NCBI GenBank assembly: GCA_029204225.1
Contig: CM055101.1
Location: 8,000,568-8,064,567, forward strand
From: Diphasiastrum complanatum
Taxonomy: Eukaryota > Streptophyta > Lycopodiopsida > Lycopodiales > Lycopodiaceae
Length of the DNA: 64,000 nucleotides
Direction: 5' to 3'
Positions 21,346 to 33,364 of this stretch are shown here, in pieces. The translations under genes were made by a program, and so were the position numbers. Position 1 is the stretch's first letter. Each line of letters starts with the position of its first letter. Below the pieces are notes generated by a model. That model worked only from the letters and a program-made list of their open reading frames with translations. It searched no databases and had not been told where the DNA came from.

Positions 21346-21479
21346 ATGGTATTGTGGAGTCTTATGATCTCACATTATCCAAGTTTTGTCATATATTGTA
21401 AAAAAATTTCAATTTCTATATATGTAAAATGTGCTATAGTGCCTAAATTCATGTAATTCATATTTTGAGTAGAAGTTGC

Positions 21480-22085
21480 GACGTTCTATAAGAGATGCAA
21501 TAGAAGTTCAGAACCGATATTTGACGATTCATAAGTGATTGAAAAAAAGCCAAAGGAATCACTTAGGAAATATACTAGTAGGGTTAAGAATTTAATAGGA
21601 AAGTTAGGAGTCTAGTATCCAGTTCCTATGCAAAATGAATGGTTCTTGGGTGGTTTGCCTAAGAAAATGGATCATTATTGTTGACAGGGTTTGATGACTT
21701 CTTTGGAAGATGTCATTTCCTCTGCCAAGAATTACGAAACCTCTCGAATTTCTCGCAGACGGAGAAATGAAAGAAAAAGTAGTAAAAAGCACAAATTTAA
21801 ATGAAGAGAAGAATTTGAAACATCTACTGTGTCTGAATCAGAATCTGATTCAGTGGATATGGAAGAATCTTCTGAGTATTCATCTTATTCTTCTTTATCA
21901 GAAGAAGAATCTTCTTACAGAAAAACCAAGAATAGGAACTCAGAAAGAAAGAAAAGAGTGGAGAAATCCGAAAAGATAGATCCATTAAAAAAAAGTGTTG
22001 AGTTGTTAACAAAAGAAATGAGTGATTTAAAGGTCGAAATATCTGATGTTCATTACAGGAGTTCTAAATCCAAAAAAGACCCTTT
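21480..22085 (+). pseudogene. Gypsy gag, central and coiled-coil part
   Basis: Reads EWFLGGLPKKMDHYC, stop, QGLMTSLEDVISSAKNYETS, RISRRRRNERKSSKKHKFK, then an acidic Ser/Glu-rich stretch (VSESESDSVDMEESSE) and a Lys/Glu-rich tail LTKEMSDLKVEISDV that could form a coiled coil. The frame ends at 22087. This is the region just before the zinc knuckle of a Gypsy gag; the knuckle follows at 22405 after a non-coding insertion. Confidence 0.6.
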
Positions 22086-22087
22086 GT

Positions 22088-22404
22088 AAAGATTTTTTTT
22101 ATATTTTTTCTCAATTTTTTCTTACACATGGACCAATCAAAACACTCAAATTTGAAATCTACATAACATAACTTTTTGAGTCCACATTTTGATTCCACAC
22201 TAAAAATGGCATAACTTTTTAGTGGTAAGTCCGAATTTAGTCGAGTTTGGTGCACTAGAAAGCGCTCGACAAGGCCTTTCCAACGATATTTTAGATGACA
22301 TACTTCTAAGCTACGATTAAAAAGTTATGACAAGTCAAAAGTATTAATGTTATAATATTTTAATAATATAAACTACATCTTGCACGAATTCTTAAAGGGT
22401 CTTT
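22088..22404. other. Non-coding insertion splitting the gag relic
   Basis: About 315 bp between the gag coil and its zinc knuckle. AT-rich with TTTCCAACGATATTTTAGAT-like text often seen in plant repeats. No terminal repeats recognised. Confidence 0.4.
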
Positions 22405-22671
22405 TTGGAGCTCAAAACTCCTCTAATGAAAGCCAAGCAAAAGCAAGTGAAGCCTAATGCCAATGTTTGGTGTATCGCTTGTGGGAAGGAAGGTCATTCT
22501 AAGACCAACTGTCCCAGTTTACAGACTAACTATTTAGAAGAGGAACTATTCTTGTGCCCGATTAATAATCATGAGGAGATGGCCAAATTTGACCGAAAAA
22601 CTCGAGACATGCCCCCGAGTATAGCAAGTATTGCAAATAACACTGTACAAGCTAAAGTTTCCTACGTGTAG
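22405..22671 (+). pseudogene. Gag zinc knuckle piece
   Basis: Reads VKPNANVWCIACGKEGHSKT followed by NCPSLQ, a perfect CX2CX4HX4C zinc knuckle, then EEELFLCPINNHEEM. It would be the C-terminal nucleic-acid-binding end of the gag at 21480-22085. No protease follows. Confidence 0.7.
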
Positions 22672-22679
22672 CTACTCGG

Positions 22680-23560
22680 CTAACCCAAGTAGTCGTCTAT
22701 GGAATCAGTGCCCGACTGATATGTCCATAGCGGGTCATGTCTCGGACACAAGAAAATATAGTAAATCTAATTAATTGTACACTAATTACAATATCACATT
22801 TAGAGCTTACATAAAATGAATCAGATCAAACTGATTTCTAACAGATGTGTACATGGCTCAAAGGCTCTCTGGCAAGGAGTTCAAGTGAGCGATATATCCA
22901 GACCAGGCGGGCAAAGAGATTTTGTGGTAAAGACGATCTTGATGTGGATGATGCATGACTTTCCTAGATATGGGGAATGTTCAAGTGAGATATCCTTGCT
23001 ATTGGTTCGATTCATGCTATTAAATCTTATGTGTATTCACAAATTTTCTTTCAAATTGAACATTAGACTCGTTGGCGGTTTTGTCTCAATATAGGGCTCC
23101 AAACTAGTGGCTACAATGCATGCCCCATTTATGGTGAATATTTTAGGGGAAATATGGGCCCTTTAAGAAATTTTATTTTAGAGAGAGGTTACGTAGAGAG
23201 AGAATGCAAACCTGTAACTTTTGGTTACCATTTTCCGAGTTTTCATCCTTGTCCAATGCTTAGCTACTATGGTTAACTTCAGACATTAGTTACTTAACCA
23301 TGAGATGTAATAACTTTTCTACACGCTCTTTTCAAAAATCTATGTCCCTAGAGGATTGGAAACCCGCTATTAGTTGGGAAGGCATGGTTTGGTTAATAAA
23401 ATGTGTCTGGGATCATTAGTTAGAACAGAGATAGAGACATGTGCAACAATCCTCGTAGCAGTACGATACTGGAAGTGCTACATTCTGTTAAGTTATTTTC
23501 TCTCCTATGTTGATCCCACGGTGAGGAAAAAGCCTAACAAATTTGGTGCGTCTACCGGGA
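22680..23560 (+). repeat. Possible LTR ending at an unusual PBS
   Basis: Near 23541-23563 the text TTTGGTGCGTCTACCGGGAG resembles the TGGCGCCGTCTGTGGGA-type sites downstream of some Gypsy LTRs. The preceding ~850 bp has no coding sequence. No second copy is present, so the LTR call is tentative. Confidence 0.35.
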
Positions 23561-23732
23561 GTCGACCTAACAGTGTCATAATGTTGATTGGAAAGAGAAT
23601 TACCCTATTACTGTAGTTTGGTTAGCATCACACAAATCTGTGTGCTGATCCCATATTGGACATGGCCTACTTTCAATGAATATTACTTTCAATTGAGACA
23701 CCCTGTATGGCAAAGTCAATGAGGTGATAAGC

Positions 23733-24540
23733 CTACATGATTTCATTGGGATTGCACCACCTCCTCTTAGAATTTATCTTTGTAGATTTATTTAGATGGC
23801 CCCAAGGTATGATTAACAAATTTAACAAGCATTCGGAATAGTACCCAGCTAGTCTCACTATAGTGTCTCTGTTGTATCTAGCCAGGATGGCATATCTCTC
23901 TAGGCTTTGACATGAGTCTATATAAGTTTCAAAAGAACCTTTGATTAAAGGCCATTTGAACAGGGGCTGAGTGATGGCAGAAGGTCGGAGCTCAAACACA
24001 TGATTACTCACAAGAAATTCTACACTAAGTAGATATAACACATACGAATCAAAGTCTTCTATAAATTTCTTCTCAGCTAGTATCTCTCTCCTTTTAGCAA
24101 GATATGCAGGGAAAGGATCTCGATACTCCAATGTGGGATGTATCTTTTTTTTTCGTTTTCTGGTATTCGCACAGTTTTTTGGCTAGTAGGAAAACAATGG
24201 TCTCAGTAATAGCTAATTCAACACGCAGACTAGCTATCGGGCCTCTTTTCACTTTTCAGTTGTTCTTTGTATCGGGTCTCCTGAATCTTGACTTCTACCT
24301 CCAAGTCCTTATGTTTATGTTTCAAAAAATCTCGATCTTTTCTTTAGCTCTGCAATTCATTTTTGCTACATATCGATTTTTTCTAATTTTTTTGATCTCT
24401 TTTTTACAGTCAAAAATCTCTCTTTTTGACCTCACCTTTTCACTTGTCAATAGATCTCTAAGTGTTTCTCTACCCATCATGGGGATGCCAGATTGTTGTG
24501 GGGTTCCCATAACGCGATTATCCGAAAAATTATACATGTC
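23733..24540 (-). pseudogene. Gag-like N-terminal relic
   Basis: Minus-strand pieces read MGTPQQSGIPMMGRETLRDL with a charged helix (KREIFDCKKEIKKIRKNRY), then, in a shifted frame, RDPFPAYLAKRREILAEKKF, ELRPSAITQPLFKWPLIKG and SLERYAILARYNRDTIVRLA. The layout (leader Met, charged coil, W/P-containing helical part) fits a Gypsy gag N-terminus. I could not confirm a known domain. It lies just inside the right palindrome arm. Confidence 0.4.
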
Positions 24541-24779
24541 CCTGGAACAACCAACACGGAGGGTTCAAAGTAAAAGAAAAAAAACAATAGTACCATTACA
24601 CATTCCTTCTTATGCAGTATGCATAATCCCTTGAGCTATCTTCCCCCCAAAACTTTTGAAACAAGTCTTATTTAATTCTTGGCATATCAAGGTTTGTAGT
24701 TGTGCTAATAGACTGTGCTGGGTCTCTAAAATTTGACAAAAAATCTTCTCTATCCTTCGTATTCCATAGGCGGATTCTG

Positions 24780-25270
24780 TCCTTAGGGCTCGATCATAGA
24801 ACTAAATCGTGGAAAAGTCCATTCTACTGGTGCAGAATAGTACTATAGATCATGTTGAAATGCTAGATTAGCTAGGAGGTCACAATTATTGTTTCTGTGT
24901 CTAGGTATCTGAATCCACTCTATGTGGCAAAAGTGTCTTCCAATCTCGTGGGCTGCTGCAGCATAGGATTTTAGTCTTCAATTTGCAATTTGGTATCTTC
25001 CATTCATACCATATATCACAAGTTGTGAGTCTCCTATAATCTTTATAGAAGATATCCCTCTTTGTGCTCTCACTGTCATTTGCAATCCCAGAATAAGTGC
25101 TTTGAATTCTGCCATGTTGTTGGTGAATCCTTCACCAATAAAAACTCTCATGCTAGCCACCTCTTCTCCTTATGGGTCCCTTAAAATTACACCAATGCCC
25201 CCTCTCTGCTCAGTATCTCTAGAGGCCCCAAAAAAAAAAAAGAGTATGGATCAGTTACATCTCCCTTCAC
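24780..25270 (-). pseudogene. Gypsy-associated RNase H, mate of 18321-18800
   Basis: Reads GEGFTNNMAEFKALILGLQM, GDSQLVIYGMNGRY and IPRHRNNNCDLLANLA. The NNMAEF and MNGRYQ spellings are closer to the family consensus than the left copy. A poly-A run at 25231-25241 disrupts the N-terminal part. Confidence 0.7.
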
Positions 25271-25425
25271 TGTCTCTCGAGAAGTTCTAACCACTCTGGT
25301 CGTCCCTCCACACTTCTAATCAAAGGAATTATTCATATATATATATATATATCTACTAGATGAGGTGAGTAGGTGACAACAGTCATACCCCAGTGTAGAC
25401 CACCCATAAAGGTAGTGATCTTGCA

Positions 25426-25785
25426 TCACAATCTTCTAGGAACACTTCGTTTGGCAGGTTGAAAGTATGCATAGATTGTCTTTCTGACAATGACTGCTTC
25501 GGAAATTTCATCCAAGGTTCTTTCATCTATGATATCTATGTTGAAATAGATGCTATTATTGTCGTAATGAGATTGACAAGGGCTGTCATACTCACAATCT
25601 ATTAAAGCTCTTTCTATTAGTCCAAGTTCCCACATAAAAGATAAGTAGGACAAGTCATCCCGACTGTCCCATTCCCACATCAGTTTTGAATCTATCCTAA
25701 CATCCTTGGATACTTTATCCAAAGTAAAACCTCTCACTTTGGTTTGTATAACCTCTGCCATAGGTAGAGATAAATGACAAGACAA
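25426..25785 (-). CDS. Hypothetical ORF, mate of 17844-18308
   Basis: 119 codons. It includes the FTLDKVSKDVR segment missing from the left copy and ends early at PAKRSVPRRL because of a stop (left copy reads through as RLRCKITTF). Function not recognised. Confidence 0.4.
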   Translation of the reverse strand: MSCHLSLPMAEVIQTKVRGFTLDKVSKDVRIDSKLMWEWDSRDDLSYLSFMWELGLIERALIDCEYDSPCQSHYDNNSIYFNIDIIDERTLDEISEAVIVRKTIYAYFQPAKRSVPRRL

Positions 25786-25844
25786 CAGATACTAAAAGTA
25801 GGATACTGGTAACCTTGTTTAATGATTCTCATAATTATGTGAAG

Positions 25845-26630
25845 TGATGCGACATCTGTCGGAGGACAAATCCTAGAGAAGATAGGGCACGGTCTCTCAT
25901 CCCTATACAGGCCTGCCTACCAATTGAGAAGTGGGGGAGAGATTTCGTGGGACCTATCCGCCCAGCTTCTTCCACACAAAAAAGATACATTATAGTGGCT
26001 ACTGATCATTTTACCAATTGGGCTAAAGCAAGACCTGTAGCCAAGGATAATGCTAAAGAAACAACATGGTTTCTTCTGGAGCAGGTGATAGGAAGATTTG
26101 GAGCCCCTAGAGTTAATACCATATAGGGGAACTCACTTTCTAAATAAGACCATAGAGAGTTTGACTGAACAACTGAGCATAAAGCATAAAAAAGGTACCC
26201 CCTATTATCCTCAGGCCAATGGACTGACTGAGAGCACAAACAAGCAATTGGTGGCAATCATAAAGAGAACTGTGTCTGAAACATAAAGAGACTGTACTCG
26301 GCATTATGGGCTTACGATATGTCCTATAGGACTAGCACAAATCACACACCATTTTTTTTGGTTTATGGACAGGAGCGTGTCCTACTCATAGAGATAGAAC
26401 TGCTCACATTGAGATTTGTTATGGCACATGATCTAGGGGTGAAAAAATCCATGCAGCAACATATCGATACATTGGAGGAGCTAGATGAATAGAGATTAGT
26501 CTCCCTAGTCCATCAGGAGACCTTTAAGAAATGGATGAATTTGGCACACGATCTAAAGATAAAAGGTTACTCTTTCTTCCTAGATCAACTAGTACTCTTC
26601 AGTGATCCACGCCATGATCTTATGCCCCAA
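25845..26630 (+). pseudogene. Gypsy integrase, mate of 16960-17843
   Basis: Same blocks as the left copy with more damage: YRGTHFLNKT instead of SDRGTHF (second catalytic Asp lost), YPQANGLTESTN. It carries the same frameshift before this block. It ends at the Copia LTR; about 20 bp before the LTR present on the left are missing here. Confidence 0.85.
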
Positions 26631-26635
26631 AAATT

Positions 26636-26915
26636 TATTGGAATATGTAATATATTGTTTATTTGGTACATACTAGGTTATTGACCTAATAATGGTCAAA
26701 ACCCTAATTTGGTGACCTAACCCTAAAGTTGGTTATCATCAATTTTGTATACCTTTTTATTCTTTGTTCTCTATTATCATAACGAGAAAAGTAGAGATTG
26801 TAACGGCAATGCTCTTTCTTGTGTATTCTCATTGTCTGACTATTTTGTGATTGATGGCAGTAGGTGATAAGATCCTAGTTGCATTAATCCACTTTTTGTA
26901 ATATGGTATCAGAGC
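26636..26915 (+). repeat. Copia 5' LTR (26636-26903) and PBS (26904-26915)
   Basis: Plus-strand mate of 16680-16959. The PBS TGGTATCAGAGC is intact. This is the 5' end of the truncated Copia whose gag starts at 29519. Confidence 0.72.
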
Positions 26916-27136
26916 CCATAACCCACAGGTCCCAAGTTAATGGTTGTTATGCTTCAATCCTTGTAGAAAAGAGAGGATGTGAAAGACTGGTTGCAGATTG
27001 TATTAGTGTTTGCATGATTCTATGAATCGTGGTAGATGCATTGTAAATGCATTATACAAGTCTTGTATGCACTGATCTGTGATGATTTGAATGCCCATAG
27101 GCTTGCTACAAGAACCAAAGAATCAGGAAATGCACT

Positions 27137-28532
27137 CACAAGGAACTTCTGATCAGTTCCTATATAGGAAAAAAAAAAGAGTTTTCCTAGAATGAAATAT
27201 ACATAACTAGGAACTGTGCACACTAGGAAAAATGAAACAGTTCCTAGATTGACAATATAGGAAAACTTTTCCTATATAGGAAAAAATGAAACAATTCCTA
27301 GATTGACAATATAGGAAATCTTTTCCTATATAGGAAAATTTTGACCAAGATTTTCCTAGAATAAGTATTTTCCCATATAGAGAATTTATAACAAAAAAGA
27401 ATTAGTTTTCCTATATAGGTAAATAGCTTCCTCTGATCAGTTGCAATATAGTAGCTAGCTCTACTTGTCCCAAAACATTAAATACGTTAAATATGGTGTC
27501 AGCTGTTGTTTGGTGGGGACCATATGAAACTCCTGGACCTCGTCCATGATGAGCAGATGCACCCCATGCAATGGTTGAGTAGTTGTCATATTCCAGCATA
27601 GAAAATGTCAACAAGTACGGTACAAAGAAAGTTTTGTAAACTACTACATGGAAGACTTACCTTATAGCTAAGAGATCCTGCACTTAGCTAGATCAATTAA
27701 TGCCAAAGCAGCTGATGAAAATCATAAAGTAGGCATAAGACCTGAGGGATATGACTGTCGCTGCCAGTGAGACACCTGCACTAAAATTAAAATTTGGTAG
27801 CTGAGCCAGAAAAAAATGAACTGATCCGAAAATAAGATTCCAATACATGATTGAGTAGTATTAGCTATCATTTGTAAAAGCATGAGCAATGGAATATTGT
27901 CAAAGAGAAGCTAAAGTATATTGAAAGTCTAACATAATTATCAGGAGACTGCAAATGAGATCCAGTCCAGTTGCATGTGGATGTGAAAGCTGAACTTAGC
28001 AAAAATTTTGATGTCAGTAGCGAATTATGGTAGGATCATGCTCATTGCTGCGCTTTAACATTCTTTGCACAAGATCTTTTAGGTTTTGGAATTATATGTT
28101 CAAACTACTGGACAGATATGCCACTAGTATTCTAAAGTTAGACAGTGCAGCAAATAGATAAGTTTTCCAATTTTACATCCTCATGACAAAACCCATATGA
28201 CCATATAGGCATCGGATGACCATATCTGAAACATTATGTATAAAGTGGTTGATATGCTAGGTAACCAGTCCAGAAACCTGAAAAGTAAGAACTCATAGTT
28301 GATCCAACAAGAATCCGAGTCCTAAAACCGAGTCCTAAATCCGAGTCCTAAATCCGAGTCCTAAATCCGAGTCCTAAAAGTTTCTAAGTTAGAAATGGTA
28401 AAAATGTATCTAAGAAAATAAGGTTTTCCCTAGATGCAATTGATGCACATGCATTTTTTAACTAGAAAAATCATGTGAAACTAGGAAATTCTACATTTTT
28501 CCTAGATAGGAACTGATCAGAAGTTCCTTGTG
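27137..28532. mobile_element. Non-autonomous CACTA-like DNA transposon, 1396 bp
   Basis: It has 32-bp terminal inverted repeats starting CACAAGGAACTTCTGATCAG, with one mismatch, and a 3-bp duplication ACT on both sides (27134-27136, 28533-28535). The left palindrome arm (16449-16456) preserves the empty site GCACTAAG, so this is a clean insertion. The 3-bp TSD, CAC start and clustered subterminal copies of TTCCTATATAGGAAAA (27160-27420) fit the CACTA/EnSpm superfamily. There is no transposase frame, so it depends on an autonomous relative. The canonical CACTA terminus is altered to CACAA. Confidence 0.85.
28315..28379. repeat. 13-bp minisatellite, 5 copies
   Basis: CCGAGTCCTAAAA/T repeated five times in tandem inside the CACTA-like element. 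Confidence 0.92.
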
Positions 28533-28535
28533 ACT

Positions 28536-29518
28536 AAGCAACAGTGTTCGATTCAAAGGTACGGGATCTGAAGTCACAGGTATTTGCAGTCACGGGTTCT
28601 GTTCCAAGAAAATAGCCTGCGGTAGCCCCTCCAAGAATCGACCTGTAGATGCTGCTCGTGGGACATGTTAGTCTCACTAAAGAACGTGTCGAAGGCATAA
28701 TCATCACCACCCCAGACAGACGTTTGAAGCCCCACAACAGACGTCTCTATTTTGTTCTGAAACGCGCCTCTGCACAAACAATGGATCTGCAAGAAAGGCA
28801 GTGGCTGCTTGTTTGTCAATGGCGGTGTCAGTATTCTTGACAGAGGTATGATGTTCAATGCTTCTGCTATCCAAATGAAATGAGAAAGTTCCGATCCTGA
28901 AAAATAAAAGCGCGGCTAAATGGCGATTCCTATATACTGTCGCTCTCACTGAATCGACCTACTACATGCCACCCCTCAGAAACAAGATAACAGCCATGGG
29001 TGTGTACCAGTAGGGCAGTCGCGCGTCCGATCCAGAGAACCAGGCTCTCTCTTTCCTCTGCACGCGATGCTGGCGCCCGAGAACAAAACAAGAGTGAATG
29101 GAGCGACAAAGTTTCGGGTGCCCATGAAAATGCAAAGGTAATTTCTTTGATGGTTACCTTTCAAAGTTTTAAAGGTGACTTCTAAAAGCATTTGGGATTG
29201 GGTCCCTAAGGGCCACCCTTCAATCTAAGGAAAAATGGAGAACAGAAAACAGAGGCTTAATTTCACATGGACAGTCTGTTTCTGTTCAAACGAAAACCAT
29301 ATAATCTCTTGCTACACTGGTTAAGCTACGTTTTGAACCAAAAATATTTCAAAACGGAAATTGGCAGAAAAAGTTATGGTCAATTGAAGCTAGTCATTTT
29401 TAAAATTTCTAAGGACAGTCTTCCATTTTGTTAACTAAACTTTGTTATTTCCTATATTTGTGGTGACGTCTTATGCCCTTTCCCACAAGTACGTGATTTA
29501 AAATTGTTTAACTGTTAA
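28536..29518 (+). other. Copia leader, mate of 15490-16450
   Basis: Near-identical to the left arm, but with about 19 extra bases (GATTCAAAGGTACGGGATC region, ~28550-28568) right next to the CACTA-like insertion. The GC-richer block 28560-29120 may be captured host DNA; I do not recognise the source. Confidence 0.45.
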
Positions 29519-31715
29519 AATGGGCGACCGTGACACTCTTTTGATGCCAGAATGCAGCAAATTAAGTGGCAAAAACTATACTATATGGAAATTTAAAATG
29601 AAAAACCTCTTGCTTATGAAAGATCTTGGCAGATTACCATAGGTGAAGATGAACGTCCTGTGATGTTTAGTTCACCCACTAAAGATACGACCTCTACTAA
29701 GGTGGAAGCCTCAACTAGTGATGATTTCCTCGTGAGTCGGAATGAATGGGATCGTAGGGCAACAAAGTCCCTATGCATGATCAATATGTCGGTTCAAGAC
29801 CACATAATTCCACATATTGCATCCACTACTAAACCTAGTGAAGCATAGTCTATCTTACAAAAAATGTTTGAGGCTACTAATGTGACGAGGGTATTGTTTC
29901 TTAAGCAAAGTCTACTCACCCTTAAGATGTCTGAAAACGAATCAGTACAACCATTCTTGATGAAGGTCAAAGAAGTGTGTGAGCAACTAGCAGCAGTTAA
30001 CAAACCAGTTTCTGAAGTTGATGTAATGACTATGGTAATGAATGCACTTCCATCCACTTATCGCTACCTTGTGACTACCTTGATGGTGAGAGGAACAACT
30101 TACTTTCGATGAGTTTTCAGGAATCCTTATGCAGGAAGAATTAATGCGAAAAGGTTACTCCAAAGGTTCCAAAAGTGAAGATCAAGCTTTGATGGCCAGA
30201 TCTACTAGCTCTCGAGGGAGAGGTCGAAAGCAAGGGAGAGGGAGAGGGAGAAATAATGACTCTTCCAATAATTCTGCTCAACAACAAGGTGAACACAAAG
30301 GTGAGAATTCTACCAATCCATCCAGTTCTCAAAAGAATAAGAAGAAAGGTCCTTGTTTCTATTGTGCAAAAGAAGGACATCATCAGACTGAATGTAGAAT
30401 CAAACAAACTGCTGCTAATATTAAAGGAAAAGGCAAGGGATCTTATTCCAAGAACGGTAAGTTCAATAAGAAATCTGATAAGCAAGAATTCTTCTAACTT
30501 TGCTAGAGAAGAGAGTGATAAAGAAGAGTGCTCTTTTATGGCTTTTGAGTCTAAATCAGGTCAAGATGTTTGGTATCTCGATTCCGGAGCTTCTTCACAT
30601 ATGACATCACATAGAGAATGGATGACTGATTTTGAAAATGACTCTAATAGGAATAAAGTCATATTGGGTGATAATAGCACCCATAATATTGAAGGAGTTG
30701 GTAATGTCAAAATACAACTCACTTCAGGTCGAGGTGCTAATGTTAAGAATGCACTACTGGTTCCCAATCTCGCAAAGAATTTACTATTGGTAGGATGCCT
30801 AGCAGATCAAGGATTAAAAGTTGAATTCTTTAAAGATAAATTCTATGTCAAAGATGTTAATGATTGTTTCAAGATTGTTGCAAAAGGCTCCAGGTATGAT
30901 AACAAATTGTATATGCTTGAGGCTGAATCACGACATCATGCGAATGTAACACATGAGGATCATCAAAGTATCTTATGGCATGAGCGTTTTGGTCACCTCA
31001 ACTATAGTAGTTTGAAGCTACTTTATGATCAATCTATGGTGTTTGGAATTCCAAAGATCAATGCTAATTCTAATCTTTGTGAAGCTTGTGTGATTGGCAA
31101 ACATGCAAGACAACCATTTAAGGCAAGCACCTATAGAGCGAAAGATTTGTTGGAGCTTATACATTGTGACTTATGGGGACCTGCACAAACGATATCCATT
31201 GGAGGTTCATCCTACTTTCAGTCTTTTATTGATGATTATTCTCGTAAGACATGGATTTATTTTCTAAAGAATAAATCTGAAGCATTCTCTATCTTTGTTG
31301 AGTTTAAGAAACTTGTTGAAACTTAAAGTGGAAAGAAAATCAAAACCCTAAGAACTGATGGGGATGGTGAGTTCAAATCCAATGAACTAACTTTCTTTTG
31401 TAAAGAGAATGGTATGATACATCAATATACAGCTGCATATACTCCACAACAAAATGAAGTAGCTGAAAGGAAGAACCGTACTCTTATGGAATGTGCTAGA
31501 AGTATGCTTAAATCACGTGGCTTGGACAATGATTTATGGAGTGAAGCAGTTCAAACAGCAGCATATCTACAGAATCGGTCTCCAACTAAAGCATTACAAG
31601 GTATGACACCTGAAGAGTCTTACAGTGGTCGTAAACCTAATGTTGCTCATCTTCGAATTTTTGGATGTAACGCTTATGTGCATGTACCTGATGAGACAAG
31701 GAAAAAGCTACATGG
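29519..31715 (+). pseudogene. Copia gag-protease-integrase, truncated before RT
   Basis: Plus-strand copy of 13291-15489. Gag starts at the ATG at 29519. Blocks: TKDTTSTKV... capsid part, LLTLKMSENESVQPFLMKVK (UBN2-type gag), zinc knuckle CFYCAKEGHHQTEC near 30355, protease DSGASSHM near 30580, integrase HHCC (WHERFGHLNY, CEACVIGK) and catalytic HCDLWGP, FIDDYSR, NEVAERKN. Two frameshifts in gag/protease and a stop at 31326 make it inactive. It breaks at KKLHG (about 31712) where RT should follow within ~150 codons. 5' LTR and PBS are at 26636-26915; no 3' LTR was found. Confidence 0.88.
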
Positions 31716-32690
31716 TAGGGTCTTCTTGGCAGCCATTTTCTAGCAGACAGTCAAATCCTCTGCCACGACATTCTTCAATGGGACAATTTTCAGACAATTT
31801 TTTTAAAGCTAGCAGTTATTTCTTTAACACAGCAGCGCTCCATCCTTCCAATGCAGGACAACAAGACATTATGGCAGTTTACATAGCTTTCTTGTTCACA
31901 ATCACTAGCCTCCAGCGCACTTCCAAAGTTCTTCACGGCGGAGCAGAGTCTCCATCTGTCACGCCTCAAGAGAGATCTTTCTATCCTATCCCTGGAAGCA
32001 TATGAATCAAAGATTGTGGAATATAGAAGAGCTGCTTCAGAACCATTTCCGCATATATCTAGACACTGAGATACTTCAGAGCCATTTTCTTAGATATTTA
32101 CAAATTGAGTAGAATGCTCTTTTGGCATCATTCACTCTCTGCACTCTGTAATTCTTTTATTATAGATATGCTGTATGATTTTTATTTACAAAAGATGAAT
32201 ATACTGCAATGCACACCATGCTTCTATTGTGAATGTTTAGTACACTTTTTCATTTTGATTTAAATTAGTTCTTGTGTTTTGGTTCTGAATAGTATTTCAA
32301 GTGAACTATATAGAGGTTTGGATCATTTTTCTAGCATCTGATCCTAAATCACAGTGCCTTCATTTTGACTTGTCTTAATGGGAAATTAGTTTGCATGTTT
32401 TCTCTGGCTGTTGAGGGCCTAAATGATCAATGAGCACCATGCTAGATGGAGTCTCTAGCCTCTACATTCTGATGCCAACTCTCATTATTTCAAGGATAGA
32501 ATGTTGACTGCCATGTTTGAACTTAATTCCTAGTATGACCAATATACAGAGTTCTACTCCTTATTTGACTCTGGAACATTCTTTGGTGTTTGTTATGAAT
32601 TGTCAAGGTTTTACTGGTAGCCGCATGGCTGAAACATTGATCAATGACCAGTTTGCAATCACCTTTACACTCCGCTTCATACATTTTTTG
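31716..32690. other. Non-coding mosaic, mate of 12311-13290
   Basis: Almost identical to the left arm. No recognisable domain in the short plus-strand frame at 32517-32702. Confidence 0.4.
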
Positions 32691-33279
32691 ATTATACCCT
32701 AATTTTCACTAATAATAACATTATTAGTCCTATTGTTGCTCTCCAGTGGGAAGGACACTGATTTATACTACAAATATCTATCAATTCTCTGTCAGTTGTT
32801 ACCACAGTAAAAAATAACTCCTCAACTGTCTCAACACCAGCTGGTCGAATTTCAGAAGCATTCGTTCCTTGGTGAGTTTGCAATTGAATTTTACGGGCCT
32901 TCCACTAGAATACTCACCACACTAGTGGCCCAATCATTTACAGCTTCAACGACGTATTGTCTGTGATACAGAGCACAGTTGAAATATCGATGTCCCATCT
33001 GATTACAAAACAAATATACTTTGGTGAATCTTGATGATAATGGATTTGCCTCTGAAACGGCCGTTGTTGCATCTGCTGTCCCTTCTGATACTGCAAGGGA
33101 CAACAGATACAACAACGAATTTTCCTTTGAAACGGCCGTTGTTGCTACCGTGGTTGTTGTTGTTGCTGTTGTGGGTATACCACAAATGCCCCAGTAGTTC
33201 ATACGACTTGCATTCATCTGTAGTCATTGGTCCCATGATTATACATGTTACAAATGACACAATAACATGTGCCATTCGG
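32691..33279 (-). pseudogene. Gag fragment cut at its zinc knuckle
   Basis: Minus-strand mate of 11730-12310: NQMGHRYFNC block, SEIRPAGVETVEELFF. At 33279 the gene stops inside the knuckle (after the codons for PNGTCYC read upstream) and joins GATCGAAATGATAG, the other end of segment Y. Confidence 0.75.
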
Positions 33280-33364
33280 ATCGAAATGATAGTTTTGACC
33301 TTTCGCTTTTTGCAACCAATCCAATCTTCCATGCAAGGTCAAAACATATCAAGATCTCTCATCA

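Noticed and set aside
24104-24634. 176-codon plus-strand ORF rich in Phe/Leu
   Set aside because: Antisense of the charged coil of the minus-strand gag-like relic; apparent membrane segments come from reverse-complemented Lys/Glu codons.
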